Shown here one piece after another: positions 1 through 11,530 of a stretch of 64,000 nt of DNA (position 1 is its first letter; the number at the start of each line of letters is the position of its first letter). This DNA is from Chloranthus sessilifolius (taxonomy: Eukaryota > Streptophyta > Magnoliopsida > Chloranthales > Chloranthaceae): positions 50,731,185 to 50,795,184 of the forward strand of contig CM037598.1 in NCBI GenBank assembly GCA_021018995.1, in the 5' to 3' direction. The notes beneath the pieces were generated by a model. The model was given only the letters and a program-made list of their open reading frames with translations. It was not told where the DNA came from and searched no databases. The translations under genes and the position numbers were made by a program.

Positions 1-14
1 AGCGTACTAAGAAC

Positions 15-196
15 CGCTCAAGCGTAAATGTAATCTGGAGCCTACGCTCGAGCATGATTCGTAGGCTATTTTGGCTCGGGTCAATCTGCTCGAGCGTGAA
101 TTACAAGCTTATTCCTCTTAGGTGAAATACGCTCGAGTGTACCATGCTGTGTGCCACTGGAATCCGCTCTTGTGTAAGACACCCACACTCGAGTGT
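15..196 (+). repeat. CTCGAG palindrome cluster in element A U3
   Basis: Copies: CGCTCAAGCG (15-24), ACGCTCGAGC (44-53), GCTCGAGCGT (88-97), ACGCTCGAGTGT (129-140), CCGCTCTTGTGT (164-175) and the perfect 12-bp palindrome ACACTCGAGTGT (185-196). Spacing is irregular at about 30-45 bp. Seen directly; placement in U3 is inferred from distance to the LTR end. The cluster probably extends left of the window. Confidence 0.75.
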
Positions 197-688
197 AAGG
201 GCGTGCTTTTGGATTTTTTTAACCACTATGCCAGAAATGTGACACGCACACTCCGTGTTATACGAAGGGGTATGTAGTGAATACTTGTGACTAAGAAATG
301 TATCTGGCCTCGTGAATTAGGTGAGGGAACACGAATAAGAACATCTAGAAAAACGTGCTTAGAACCAAAAAGTGTGTGTGACACGACTTAAGGTAGGGAA
401 ACTGCCTTGCCACCTATATGATTCTCGAGTTCAAGTTTATGGTGCACTTATTGCATAAATGATATTCTTAGCAAATGATGCAACATTAGCAAACTTCTTA
501 TTTACCTATATGTGCATGCCTATGAACTTCTCGCATATAAGATTTAAATTCAGCATACATGTTTTACATGACACATGACACTGCATCTTAACCTCATGAT
601 ATTTGCTTTAACTTCATATTGTCCATACCTTTGATTTGTGTTAACACACCTTCGATGTGTATTCGTGTGTGATGTGTGTACATATGCA

Positions 689-905
689 ATGAGGAGTGGA
701 GTCTCCATGAGAGGGGTGGAGTTCCCATGATCACGGCTCTATGTTTCTAATACGGCCTGCTCAGTTCTCTAATACGAGATGCATTGCCATGCGAAGTGCT
801 CTGAGTGTGCTAGTTGTAAGGGGAGTGGAGTCTCCATGAGAGGGGTGGAGTCCCCGGGGTTATGGCCTTGTGTGCCTAATACGGACTGCTCAGTTCCCTA
901 ATATA
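689..905 (+). repeat. Two-copy tandem repeat with GGAG/CTCC stems in LTR A
   Basis: A block with GGAGTGGAGTCTCCATGAGA, GGGGTGGAGT, then TAATACGG-CTGCTCAGTT appears at about 690-780 and again at about 820-905. The copies differ at scattered bases. Each contains short inverted arms (GGAG...CTCC). Confidence 0.7.
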
Positions 906-1816
906 GGATACTTACACTAACACCATGTGATGTGATACGTGTTGTGTATCCAATGTGTAATTTGCTCAAACCCCAGTTATCCTCGGTATATGTGCTCGTG
1001 TCTCGTTTCTCATTGAATCATTCACCATGGACATGCATTTGATTTTATCTTTTGGCAACATTTTAACATCATGTATCTTGTGCACGATTTGATATTTGAA
1101 ATACAGCATCTACAGAATTCAATTTGTATTCGATACGTTATAGATAAGCATGAACTCTTTAACATTGTATTTTATTTCTGCATCAAGAAACATGAATTAG
1201 TTATGACAAGAATGTACTTAGTAATGTGGTTTTCCCTATTGAGCTTGGATGAAGCTCACTCCCGACTATACGTCACAACTGTAGGTGCTGAAGGTGAACC
1301 GGATCTAGTGTAAGAAGCGAACCCGGATTATCACCCTGCTGAGGAGGAGGAAGAGGAGCATCCGGAGTAGCATTTTCCCTAGAGTTGGGGAATTTTATTT
1401 GGGCTTTAAAATTTTGAGGAAAGAGAGAGAGAGAAACATTAAAGATATTTATTTTGTAAATAAATACTTGTATTTTGGGTCCATTGTTTAGATGAAGGTT
1501 AGCCTTCATCGGTGAACTGTAAATATTTACATTCTTTTTGGCATGGTGTAATCCTGATCAGGGGACTACAGATAGTTTAGATTGATCATATATGGCTAGT
1601 TAGATTTGCAACTAAATGTCTTTTATTATGTTATAGCTTTGCACTCACATTCCACTATGCTTATTTGGATTTCTTCACTTTCGCTATTAGACTTACAAAT
1701 TTAGTGAGGAAGTGAAGTGAGTTTTGGGATACCATAATGTCACTGTAGTTTGGATCTTATGAGCATGATCCGACGGCACGGGTTTTTATGGTAAGGAAAA
1801 CTCGGGCTATTACAGG

Positions 1817-1830
1817 TGGTATCTGAGCCC
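1817..1830 (+). other. Primer binding site, element A (tRNA-Met type)
   Basis: TGGTATCTGAGCCC lies 2 bp after the LTR end. It matches the usual plant tRNA-iMet PBS TGGTATCAGAGC with one A-to-T change. Confidence 0.85.
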
Positions 1831-2013
1831 AAGCTTTAGGTCCTTTGGGGACCCAAAGACAAGACCGAATGCCTATGAGGCTAAAGTCTTACTTGCAGAG
1901 CTATGATATAATAGGAGCAATAGCATTAGAATCTAATAGGACTTTAGGATTAGACTCCTAGAGTTGCATAATGTGAACCGGACGACTCGTTCATGAGACC
2001 ATCACAGGTCAAC

Positions 2014-3222
2014 ATGCCCCCACGAAGAGGAAGACCAAGGTTAGCCAATTTCGGAGGTGGGAACAGTGAGCAAGGCTTCGTCACGGAGCCGAACAACAAT
2101 CCACTTGGCAACAACAACAATGCCTCCCAAATGGATAACAATCTCGACAATGTTCTCGAAGTCGAGAGGAATGCTGGCACCAACCAGCAGTTACTGGAGA
2201 ATGTTGAAAACGTAGTGACACTACTTAAGGAAAGACTCCATCCATCGGGATTTTCCGAGTTTAGGAGGTTGAGACATCCGAGTATTTACGAGCAAGCTAA
2301 CCCAATGGAGGCCGAGAAATTGATGAACCAAGTGGAGAAAGTATTGCAGCGAGTTCATTATACAGAAGAAGAAAAGGTCAATTGGGCTTCGTTCCAACTA
2401 GAAGGGGAAGCAGACCCATGGTTGAAGTACATAGCAAGAACAAGGGCATCGGAAATGTCGTGGACTTGGGCCAAGTTTACTGACATATTCTATCAAAAAT
2501 ATTTCCCAACCATGGAGAGACGCTGAATGGAGATCCAATTTGCAAGCCTAGTGAAAGGGAAAATGAGCATTTAAGAATATGAGACCGAGTTTACCCATTT
2601 ATCTCGATTTGCACCAGCCCTTATTGCCACCGAATTGATGAAGGCACAGAAGTTTGAACATGGTCTCAAACAGGCCATCATGGGAAGGATATCCCTGTTT
2701 GAGGCGACGACATATGAGAGAATGATGAGGTTATCTCTGATTGCTGAATGTGACGTAGAGGAAGAGTTACATCAAGGGAGAGATTAAAAAGCAAGGATTA
2801 GAAGAGCACAATATCAAACATATAGTACTGATCAGGCCAGCAAAAGGCCAAAATACTTGATTCCATCACCAACACCATCAGTCCCTGCGACATCCTCTAA
2901 GTTTTTTATCTCGCCAGTTTACCACCTCTACCTCCAAGTCCTCCGAGGACTTTTTCTACACCCGGCCCGGCAACCTCAAATTTCACAAGGGCACCATCAA
3001 TGGCATCGTGTGTGGCTTCTTCCGCACCATCGTTCACATGTGCAAACTATGAAAAGCAACACAAGACGGAGGAATGCCGAAAGAATACCGGAGGTTATTT
3101 TAAGTGCGGCCAACTGGCACCACATTTGGGATTGTCCCCAAATGAAGGGAGTTACACCAAATGTGGGATTTACTCGACCCACCATTCAAGGACGAGCATA
3201 AGCAGCCTCGGCACATGACACC
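2014..3222 (+). pseudogene. gag: Element A gag (decayed)
   Basis: Gag forms the nucleocapsid-like particle and packages element RNA. I favour the ATG at 2014 (MPPRRGRPR, a typical chromovirus gag start); an in-frame ATG lies at 1993. The first open stretch ends at a TGA at 2524 after a retrotransposon-gag-like block containing WLKYIA and FYQKYFP. The same frame resumes with FASLVKGKMS and GLKQAIMGR-type residues, broken by further stops near 2572 and 2785. The zinc-knuckle region (CANYEKQHKTEEC, about 3035-3080) is in a different frame, so a frameshift lies upstream. The second knuckle is eroded. Certain as a gag relic; exact ends are approximate. Confidence 0.85.
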
Positions 3223-3849
3223 ATGGCCAACAATGACATCATTCATGGTTATGTCTACCTTAGTAAAAGTTGCGATATATGCGGCCATCTAGCACGTGTG
3301 ATAATAGACCTGGGGTCTACACACTCATTTATTACACCAGCTATGGCGAGAGAAATCGAGTACACACCAGAGCCGCTAGACTTTATATTGGCAGTGACTA
3401 CACTGACGGGTAGTTTTAAGAGTTCTTACACAGTGTGCCAATCAGATTTTATAGTTATGGAACACCGTCAAACTACGGTTGATTTCATCTTGCTCGAAAC
3501 GTAAGAATTCGACATCATGCTCGGCATGGATTGGCTGACTAAGGTACGAGCTAAAGTTGATTGCCGAGAGAAATCAGTCACCATTTATCCCAAAAAGGAA
3601 AAACCATTAAAAGTCATCGGCATTAGACCCATTGTAGTGCCCTTCATGTCCGCAATTCAAGCCGAATGGTTGATTAACAAGGGATGTATGGGATACCTTG
3701 CCTTTGTTCAAGGACACAAGGATGAGAAGGTGGAAATAGCCAATATCCATGTTGCCTGTGAATTTGCTTATGTGTTTCCAGAGGAGTTGCCTGGTTGGCC
3801 ACCAGAAAGGGTGGTCGAGTTCACAATTGACTTAGTGCCCAGCACATAA
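3223..3849 (+). pseudogene. pol: Element A aspartic protease and linker (decayed)
   Basis: The protease would cut the polyprotein. IIDLGSTHSFI starts near 3301; the catalytic Asp codon is 3307-3309, but the usual D-S-G reads D-L-G. A stop at 3502-3504 interrupts the frame. It resumes with IMLGMDWL, the conserved C-terminal protease motif, and runs through the linker (AYVFPEELPG, about 3765-3800) to a TAA at 3847. The linker leads into RT in the same frame. The reading frame is that of gag's first block. Confidence 0.88.
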
Positions 3850-4690
3850 CCGATATCCAAGGCCCCATACCAAATGGCACTGGCCGAGCTGAAAGAGTTA
3901 AAGGAACAGTTGCAAGAGCTATTGGACAAGGGATTTATTCAACCAAGCATGTCTCCATGGGTAGCACTATTGTTATTCATCAGAAAGAAAGACGGATCCT
4001 TGTGACTGCACATAGACTACCGGTTATTAAATAAGATGACCATAAAGAACCGGTATCCGCTCCCTAGGATAGATGACCTCTTTGATCAGTTGCAGGGAGC
4101 AAATTTTTTCTCTCAAATTGATTTGCGGTCCGGTTATCACCAAATGAAGGTACGAGTTGAGGACGTTCCCAAAACAGCTTCTCGCACATGATATGGCCAT
4201 TATGAGGTCCTCGTGATGCCATTTGGGCTAACCAATGCACTGGCATCCTTCATGGATCTCATGAATCGGGTATTAAAGCCTCATTTGGATTAGTTGGTGG
4301 TTATTTTCATTGATGACATACTCATCTATTCTAAGTCAAAGGAAGACCATGAATAACACCTGTGATTGGTACTGCAAACACTCCGAGATCATCAGTTATA
4401 TGCGAAGGCTAATAAATGTGAGTTTTGGTTAAAGCAGGTGAGCCTTCTAGGACATATCATCTTAGAAGTAGGTGTAACAATTAACCCTTCTAAGATTAAA
4501 GCCATAGTGAAATGGGAACGACCCAAAACTATCACCGAAATTCGTAGCTTCCTCGGACTCGCCGACTATTACAGTAGATTTGTAGAGGGATTCTCGAAGA
4601 TTTCGGGACCACTCATGCAACTTACCCAGAAGAATGAAAAATTTGAATGGACCGACAGGTGTGCGAAGAGCTTCCAAGAGCTCAAGAACT
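3850..4690 (+). pseudogene. pol: Element A reverse transcriptase (decayed)
   Basis: This is the RNA/DNA-dependent DNA polymerase domain. Visible blocks in order: [57 protein letters not shown] and the catalytic FIDD (4306-4317, both Asp present) followed by ILIYSKS. In-frame stops are at 4003 (TGA), 4189 (TGA), 4291 (TAG), 4354 (TAA) and 4363 (TGA); each sits where relatives have CGA, CAG or CAA, so each is one C-to-T change. After 4366 the thumb ([26 protein letters not shown]) is open. Confidence 0.9.
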
Positions 4691-5090
4691 TATTGACCTT
4701 TGCACCAATGCTTATCATACCGATAGGCACCGGGGGATTCATGGTATTTACTGATGCATCTCACATAGGACTAGGCTACGTGTTGAACTAACATGAGAGA
4801 GTGGTAGTTTTTGGGTCAAGGCATCTGAAAGACCATGAGAAGAACTATCCCACTCATGACCTTGAGCTCCCAGCAGTGATCTTCGCCTTGAAAATTTGGA
4901 GGCACTACCTCTACGGCAAGACATTTGAAATTTTTACCGACCACAAGAGTCTCAAGTACTTATTCACGCAGAAAGACCTGAATGAGGCAGAGGGGGTGGA
5001 TAGAATATTTGAAAGATTACGACTATACCATACAAAACCACCCGGGGAAAGCGAATGTCGTGGCTGATGCACTTAGCCGAAAATCATCAG
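4691..5090 (+). pseudogene. pol: Element A RNase H (decayed)
   Basis: RNase H removes the RNA strand during reverse transcription. [14 protein letters not shown] ends at a TAA (4789-4791, probably CAA originally). The frame resumes with [19 protein letters not shown] and [11 protein letters not shown]; the Asp and Glu residues of the active site are recognisable. Near 4985-4990 the frame shifts, and the [10 protein letters not shown] motif and [14 protein letters not shown] continue in another frame. Confidence 0.88.
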
Positions 5091-5743
5091 CACGCCTATC
5101 ACACCTTGCGGCAAGAGTGCACAGGTGGAAACTCCTTGAGAAGTTAGCAATGGCCGGTATCCAGTTTGAGATGAGGGAGACCGGGGCAATTTTAGCTAAC
5201 ATCAAGATCAAGTCGATCCTCTTGGAAGGGATCAGAGAAAATCAACACAAGGACCCAGAGTTTGACAACATTAAGCAACAAATACGAGAGAGAAACAAAT
5301 CAGAATTTTTAGTCAAGGACGGCGGTTCCCAATGGTATAAAAACCGTTTGTTTATGTCAATCGATGCGAAGTTGAGGAAAGAGATACTAGAGGAGGCCCA
5401 TAGATTGTCATATGCTATTCACCAAGGCAGCACTAAAATGTATCATGACTTGAAGAAAAATTTCTGGTGGAAAGGAATGAAGCGCGATGTCGCAGAATTT
5501 GTAGCAAAGTGCCATGTATATCAGTAAATAAAAGTAGACCATAGGCATCCCATAGGTTTACTTCAGCCATTACCCATTCCCGAGTGGAAATGGGAAGACA
5601 TTTCAATGGATTTCATACTTGGGCTGCCAAGGACACAAAAGGGTTACAACGCAATCAGGGTGCACAATTCGCCTCGGCGCACAATGGATTTCATACTTGC
5701 TCAGTTTTTGCCATATAGCACAAGGTATACCGCCAACAAGCTT
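5091..5743 (+). pseudogene. pol: Element A integrase, 5' part, with a scrambled patch
   Basis: Integrase joins element DNA to the host chromosome. The N-terminal zinc domain is visible (AIHQGSTKMYHDLKKNFWW, then KCHVYQ where CLVCQ is usual, so one zinc Cys has become Tyr). A TAA lies at 5525. The catalytic core starts at MDFILGLPR (about 5606). From about 5656 to 5700 the expected VVVDRLTK region is replaced by a patch containing a second copy of CAATGGATTTCATACTTG and a piece resembling element B's LTR start (CAATTCGCCT). Normal sequence (FLPYST) resumes and stops at 5743 where element B begins. Confidence 0.85.
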
Positions 5744-8183
5744 TGTAACGTCTCAAAATTTTGATCCATGAACAATTCGCCTTGGTGTCAAGCCTGACTG
5801 TTTGCACATCGAAGATCATGCCATAAGACATGGAGTAATGTATGTGGATTTAGACCTTATGTGGAGAAAGGAGTTTTAAATGTATTTGAACCATAGATGA
5901 GTGACATATACCTATGTAGTGGCTTAACATCTAAGCCTAACACTTAGTTATAAGGGCAATAAATAGCCTTAAAGGTTTTGCATTCAATATCCCTATTTCG
6001 TATGGTTAGAATTGATGAGGAGAGAAGAACCTAGAGCGATGAAGGCATGAGAGTTCGTGTATGATCCTTTCTTGAAGGCGAAGCTAAGGGATCACGATTG
6101 AAGAAGAATTACAGTTTCATTTAGTTAAGCCCTAGGCTGAACTGAAGACAAGGATAGAGGGAAACGGACTGGATTAAGGTATGGAATTTATGTGTGAGTT
6201 GTGGATTGTGTTAGATAGTGTTTCACACATATTATGATCAAAAAATTATAAGGAACGAGGATGGATTTGGGGAAAAACGGAGATGAATTGTGAAAACCCA
6301 ATATTCAAAGAAATCTATAAATTTTGATCGATCGATATTAACTTAAGATAGAAGAATACAATTTTTGAAGAAATTCGTTCGATCGAAATAAGATTCGATC
6401 GAATGAAATGTGTTTCGATCGATCGAGTCTCTCACTCAATCAGTCGAAATGTATATAACATGGATTTGGAAATTTTGCTATCCGGATTTGACCGATCAAA
6501 ATTTCTTTCAATCGATCGAATTTGAGATCCGATGGGTCAAATTAAAATCGTTCGATCGAGATTAAAGTGCCAAACTTTGAATCTGAGGGATTCGATCGAT
6601 CGAATTTAAAATTGTTCAATCGATTTCTTTTAAACTTGATCGAATATAAAATCGTTCGATCAATCGAATTTAAACTTGATCGAATTTAAAATCATTGGAT
6701 CGATCCGATCAGGATTTTGTTTTGTTTTGTTTGAGGGATTTTATATCTTCTGTTTCGCGTCATTTCTTACGTATGAACTGTGGTTTTACCTTGTTCAGGT
6801 TGAACGAATACGTGTGAGAGGTTGAGGCTAGTCTAGTGTAAGAAATCGCTTGTGACTTCGGGTCAAGGTAGGGAAATCTTTATATCATGTTTATTCGATG
6901 TCAACGACATGTGTGTTATGATATGATAAATTTTGTCAGCATCTTAGCATAAATGGTGTTAAGACCCAAATGTGAATGTGTTAGTGTACGTGTGTGATTT
7001 GAAGAATGCATTACAATGAAGAAAGCTCTCAAGTTGGGTTCAAGCAATGTGCAACTATGTGGAATCCTTCGTGATTCATTTCAATAAGTGTGAAAGATTT
7101 CATTTCATCTTTAGCTTTCAATTCTAATTATAATTAGCACATCACACGGTGATAAACTATAAGTTATGCACGATGATTTGAGATTTATATGTGAATACCC
7201 GACCGACGCGACAGTATAATCACGACAGACGCGGCAGGATATCCATGATCGATACGACGGGATATCCGTATACCCTTTGTTATCTTGTGTGATCTTGTGA
7301 AATCATACCGGCCAATGGTAAAATCTATTTTTGGCATAGGCGTCCACTTTGTTGGGACCTTGGGCACCCTATGCAAATGGTTCATATGAGCGACGATGGT
7401 GGGTATTCCATCGGGGACTCGAGGCTATCGCTACTTGAGTACTGATTTAAGTAAAATGTTTTAAGTTTCTTCTTTGTGTTGCGTGACTCAGTAGATGTGC
7501 ACATGATAAGCTTCCTCCAATAAGGAAATTTTTGTTTCATTTATTCATCTTGAGATGTGTACTAATAACTGCATTTGCTCAGTCTATTGCTTTTAAACTT
7601 GAGTTACATATAAGAAAAATCATGTTTTCATCAATTGTCATGAGATATATGTGCTTGATAAGAAATGCATGCTATCTTTTCCCTACTGAGCTTAGATGAA
7701 GCTCATTTCTTGACTATACGTCATAGGTACAAGTGAAGACTTATGCACGAAGGACCAAGACAAGGAGGACTCCGATTACGTGCCGTTGGAAGAGGAGCAA
7801 TAGCCTCATCCAGAGAATTGTTTCATTTGCGCAAGGCTCGAGTAGGTCCGGCCTTGGAAACTAAGTTAGAGTATGGTTTTGTCATGTTTGTAAAGAATAT
7901 AAGCTTTTAGAGATTCATTGTATATTTGTTCTGTGAACCATGTTTCGGTTATCGGTGGTTCTTTTCGGTTCTTTTACCCATTATCACTCGCATGGAATTA
8001 GAACCGTTATTTTGAGTTTTTGATATAGAATTGGAGAGTTCTTTTCTTTTCATTATGATAGTCATGTTAGTTAGTTATGGTTTCCACTTTGTGCATGATT
8101 ATACCAAGTGTTCCATTTGGGATTCGGCCTTAGCGTCGACCCGACGGCCTGGGTCTTGTGATTAGGAAATTCGGGCTGTCATA
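5744..8183 (+). repeat. Element B 5' LTR
   Basis: It begins TGTAACGTCTC and ends GGGCTGTCATA, probably TGTCACA originally. It contains the TCGATCGA palindrome array (6325-6715). Conserved block GTTGAACGAATACGTGTGAGAGG (shared with the 3' LTR) follows near 6800. A GAC-GACGCGAC rich patch lies at 7200-7280. About 280-330 bp near 7340-7675 are missing from the 3' LTR, which is shorter. No gene inside. Confidence 0.9.
6325..6715 (+). repeat. TCGATCGA palindrome array, element B 5' LTR
   Basis: About fifteen degenerate copies of TTCGATCGATCGAA, interleaved with A/T-rich linkers (ATTTAAAATCG). Examples at about 6327, 6382, 6413, 6590 and 6650. The perfect core is palindromic and contains CpG. Many copies differ by C-to-T or G-to-A changes (TCAATCGA, TTGATCGA). 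Confidence 0.88.
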
Positions 8184-8185
8184 GT

Positions 8186-8200
8186 TGGTATCAAAGCTCC
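8186..8200 (+). other. Primer binding site, element B (tRNA-Met type)
   Basis: TGGTATCAAAGCTCC, 2 bp after the LTR end; one change (G to A) from TGGTATCAGAGC. Confidence 0.9.
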
Positions 8201-8308
8201 AGTTTTAGAGACTCCTAACAAGTCTTAGATTGGTTAGAGATTTGAGATTTTGTTGGATAGTAGGGACCGTCTTTTAATGACACTTTTATTTCATTCTAAC
8301 AGATTTAC

Positions 8309-9549
8309 ATGGATCAGAGAGATAGAGGATGACCTAGAGGAGGTCGCTATAGAAATATGAGAAGCATAGATGATATCCCTGCGGGTACCAATAGAGAACA
8401 GAGACAACCTCCTGAAGGGAGAGGTCATAGAGATGAGGCAGCGGATAGGATGGCTCAAGCCATGGAGGATGTAGCCACTGTTGTGGCTCAATAGACTCAA
8501 CAGACTGTTATATTGGCTGTGCAGATGGCTTTATTGGCTGCCAACAATATGAATCACCAGCAGCAGCCACCACCACCTCCAGCTCCTTGGCCATCATCTT
8601 TTGTGAATTTCAAGAGATTGAGACCTCCAAGTTTTCACGATCAGACATATCCGTTGGAAGCAGAAAATGGTTAAACCAAACGATCAGACAACTTGAGGGT
8701 GATGCCGATTCATGGTGGAAATCGATGTTGAGGAAGAGAGAAGTTGAGGGTCTTCATGACCCATGGACGTGAGCGGAGTTTGTAAGAGTGTTAAATAAAG
8801 TGTATTTTCCAAAACAAGTGAGGAACCAGTTGAAGAAGGATTTTGCCCACTTAGAGCAAGGGAGCCTGACTGTATGCAAGTACGATAATGAATTTACACG
8901 TCTATCGAGGTTTGGCCCAGAGCTAGTGGCCATGAAGGAGATGAAGGCTAATCGATTTGAAGGACTGAAACTGAGTGTCAATGTTTGAGTTGGAACCATA
9001 CGTTAAGGTGATGGGAAAGGCCATCGTGGCAGAGAGAGACATAAACAATATGTATAAGATGTGTGACCTATATAACAAAAACAAAGCAAATCCAGGTAAA
9101 GCAAGTGACTACGACTCGAGGAATAAAAAGCTGAGGTTTGCAGCAAAAGCTCTAGTGTCAAGACAACTCTACACGACTTATCATAGGCCCACAGCATTTA
9201 CTCCTGTGAGACCTTTCCGTATCGAGGGCCCTGCTCAGACTCAGACATCTAGGGCATTAGTTACTCAAGGATCCTCGAGAGTTGCATCGTCTAGTCTGCA
9301 AGTTAAATGTGCCTGTTGTGGCAAATCACATAAAACATCGGATTGTAGACAAGATACGAGAGGCTAATGTGGAAAGATTGACCATATGATTCGAGACTGC
9401 CCAGGGATGAGAAAAGAGGGTACCATTTCGATTGTAATAGCTCAGAGGCCTCCGCAACCTACAAGACCTACTATGCAAGGTCGTGCTTTTGCAATGACCG
9501 CTGAAGATGCTCAGGCGAGAAATGATGTCATCCAAGGCATAATCGTCTA
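8309..9549 (+). pseudogene. gag: Element B gag (decayed)
   Basis: The start ATG at 8309 gives MDQRDRG, then a TGA at 8330 where CGA would fit. Downstream in the same frame come a QQQPPPPPAPWP stretch (about 8560) and FVNFKRLRPPSF, typical of chromovirus gag. The capsid-like portion shifts frame between about 8590 and 8975 (WWKSMLRKRE, then FPKQVRNQLKKDFAHLEQG). Two zinc knuckles follow: CACCGKSHKTSDC near 9310-9350 and CGKIDHMIRDC just after a stop at 9365. The start is chosen for its position 120 bp after the PBS and its frame with pol. Confidence 0.87.
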
Positions 9550-9689
9550 GTTATGTTCAAGTTTATTTAATTGCTTTCTAGATGAAGAAAGTACATCGAT
9601 AAGATGATTTGTATATTTTGTTTCATGATTGTTTAATGTTGACATGTATGCCTGAATGCCTTGTATATGTATTAATATAGGTACGTTAT
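9550..9689 (+). other. Gag-protease junction, no clear domain
   Basis: AT-rich, stop-rich sequence between gag and protease (for example TTTATTTAATTGC). It may be a small insertion, because element A has no counterpart of this length here. I see no gene. Confidence 0.4.
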
Positions 9690-10204
9690 AATTATATCAA
9701 GAAAATGATGGTGGCCATTGTAATGAACGAGTTCTGATAGACCCACGGTCTACCCACTCATTTGTAACTCCGAAATTTGTGGAGAAATTGAAAGTCGTTC
9801 CTGAGGAGTTGGAATTCGTTTTGGACGTGTCAGTTTCCACGGGAAGTGCAGTGACTACAGACACATGTTACAGATCGATTGTTGTACGAGTAGAAGATCA
9901 AGAAACAATGAAGAACCTTATCTTGCTTAATATGCAAGGATTTGAAGTGCTCCTTGGTATGAATTGGCTATCCGCTTATCATGCAAGCGTGGATTGACTA
10001 TGAAAAGTCATTACTTTTCATCCTCCGAAGCAAAAATCTTTCCAGTTTATTAGTGACAAGGGTAAAATTGTACAAATCATCTCCGCAGTATGAGCCGAAT
10101 GGATGATGAAGAATGGGTGCATGGGATACCTAGCATTTCTACAAGAATAAAAGGAAGTAAATAATGTCATCACTGATATTTCGATTGCTTGCGAGTTTGG
10201 GGAC
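9690..10204 (+). pseudogene. pol: Element B protease and linker (decayed)
   Basis: The active-site block reads VLIDPRSTHSFV at about 9731-9766: catalytic Asp (9740-9742) remains, but the invariant D-S-G is D-P-R, so it should be inactive. The later motif LLGMNWLSAYHASVD ends at a stop near 9995. The linker to RT contains MMKNGCMGYLAFL and ends with [16 protein letters not shown]. Confidence 0.88.
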
Positions 10205-11530
10205 GTGTTTCGCGATGATCTACCAGGTTTACCACTAGATTGGGAGATCAAATATTTGATTGACTTAGCTCCAGGCACGGAAAGAGTATCTAAAGCTCCT
10301 TACCAAATGTCTCTTGCAAAATTGAAAGAATTGAAGGAGCAACTACAAGAGCTGATGGTTAAAGGCTTCATAAGACCGAGTGTCTCTCCTTCGGGAGCAC
10401 TGGTCTTGTTTGTTAAGAAGAAAGATGGGTCGATGAGACTTTGCATCGACTATCATCAACTAAACAAGTTGACGATCAAGAACAAGTACCCACTACCTAG
10501 AATAGATGATCTATTTGATCAGTTGCAAGGGGCAAAGTTCTTTACAAAGATCGACTTGAGATAAGGGTATCATCAACTGAAGGTGAAGGTCGAATATGTT
10601 CAGAAGACTGCATTTAGAACAAGATACAGGCATTATGAGTTTTTAGTGATGCCTTTCAGCTTGACGAATGCACCAGCTTCTTTTATGGATCTCATGAACA
10701 AGGTATTTAAGCAACATCTTGACACGTGCGTAGTGGTGTTCGTGGACAACATTCTTATCTACTCAAAGTCCAAGGAAGAACATGAGTAGCACTTGCACAT
10801 TTCATTACAAAAACTACGTGAACATCAGTTGTACGTCAAACTCAGTAAGTGTGAGTTTTGGTTAGAGAAATTGAGTTTTCTAGGCCATGTAGTTTCAGAA
10901 GCAGCTGTGACAGTTTATTTATCAAAGATTGAGGTAGTGGTAGATTGGGAACAACCAAAGACTATGACTGAGATTTGCAGTTTCCACGGTCTAGTTGGGT
11001 ATTACCGATGATTTATGGAAGGATTCTCTAAGAATTTTGGACCGCTCACGTGACTTACGAGAAAGGATGTTAAATTTGAGTGGACTAGCACATGTGAAGA
11101 GAGTTTCTAGGAACTGAAGAAACGGCTTACTTCTGCACCAGTACTAGCGATTCCATCAGGTAGTGGAGGGTTCCTAGCTTATAGTGACGCATCATACAGT
11201 GGGTTAGGTTGCATGATAAATCAGAATAAGAAGGTTATAGCTTATGGGTCGAGACAATTGAAAGAGCATGAGAAGAACTATCCGACGCATGATCTTGAAT
11301 TAGCCGCGGTCATCTTTGCACTTAAAATCTGAAGACACTACCTATACGGTGAGACCTTTGAGATTTTCACGGACCACAAAAGCCTCAAATACTTATTTAC
11401 GTAGCAGGATTTGAATATGAGGCAACGGAGATGGATTGAATTTCTCAAGGACTATGACTGCTCAATTTAGTATCACCCAGGTAAAGCAAACGTCATCACA
11501 GATACTTTAAGTTAGAAGAACTCGGCTCAG
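10205..11530 (+). pseudogene. pol: Element B reverse transcriptase and RNase H (decayed)
   Basis: RT blocks in order: [56 protein letters not shown] and the polymerase motif FVDN at 10739-10750, where the second catalytic Asp of F-V-D-D has become Asn. The thumb follows (KCEFWLEKLSFLGHVV). RNase H carries [30 protein letters not shown] and [11 protein letters not shown]. One frame is kept throughout; stops lie at 10562, 10787, 11009, 11051, 11108, 11330, 11402, 11468 and 11513. At least seven of these fit one C-to-T or G-to-A change from CAG, CGA or TGG. Confidence 0.92.

Larger units (their letters stand above)
1..1814 (+). repeat. Element A 5' LTR (right part)
   Basis: The LTR ends at ...GGGCTATTACA, followed by GG and the PBS. 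The end closely resembles that of element B's LTR (both carry GACGGC-CGGG-T and GGGCT before the terminus), so A and B are related families. It holds a cluster of CTCGAG palindromes at 15-196, a duplicated hairpin-rich block at 689-905, and otherwise AT-rich sequence without a gene. The start lies outside the window and the matching 3' LTR is absent. Confidence 0.85.
1..5743 (+). mobile_element. Element A: truncated Ty3/gypsy (Tekay/Del-like) retrotransposon
   Basis: The order is LTR end, tRNA-Met-type PBS, gag, aspartic protease, reverse transcriptase, RNase H, integrase, all on the plus strand. This domain order is Ty3/gypsy. The PBS type, LTR of at least 1.8 kb, gag start MPPRRGRPR and similarity to element B place it near the Tekay/Del chromoviruses (inference). 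The LTR begins outside the window. The right end stops within integrase exactly where element B's 5' LTR (TGTAACG) starts, so B probably inserted here. The 5 bp left of B are AGCTT; no matching duplicate is visible because B's 3' end is damaged. Coding regions carry many stops and frameshifts, so the copy is dead. Confidence 0.9.

Noticed and set aside
1071..1313. 80-residue ORF in LTR A
   Set aside because: Sits in LTR sequence, no domain, similar position in LTR B is not open.
6325..6715. Repeats resembling a CRISPR-like array
   Set aside because: The repeats are degenerate, irregularly spaced, without unique equal-length spacers, and the sequence is plant nuclear DNA.
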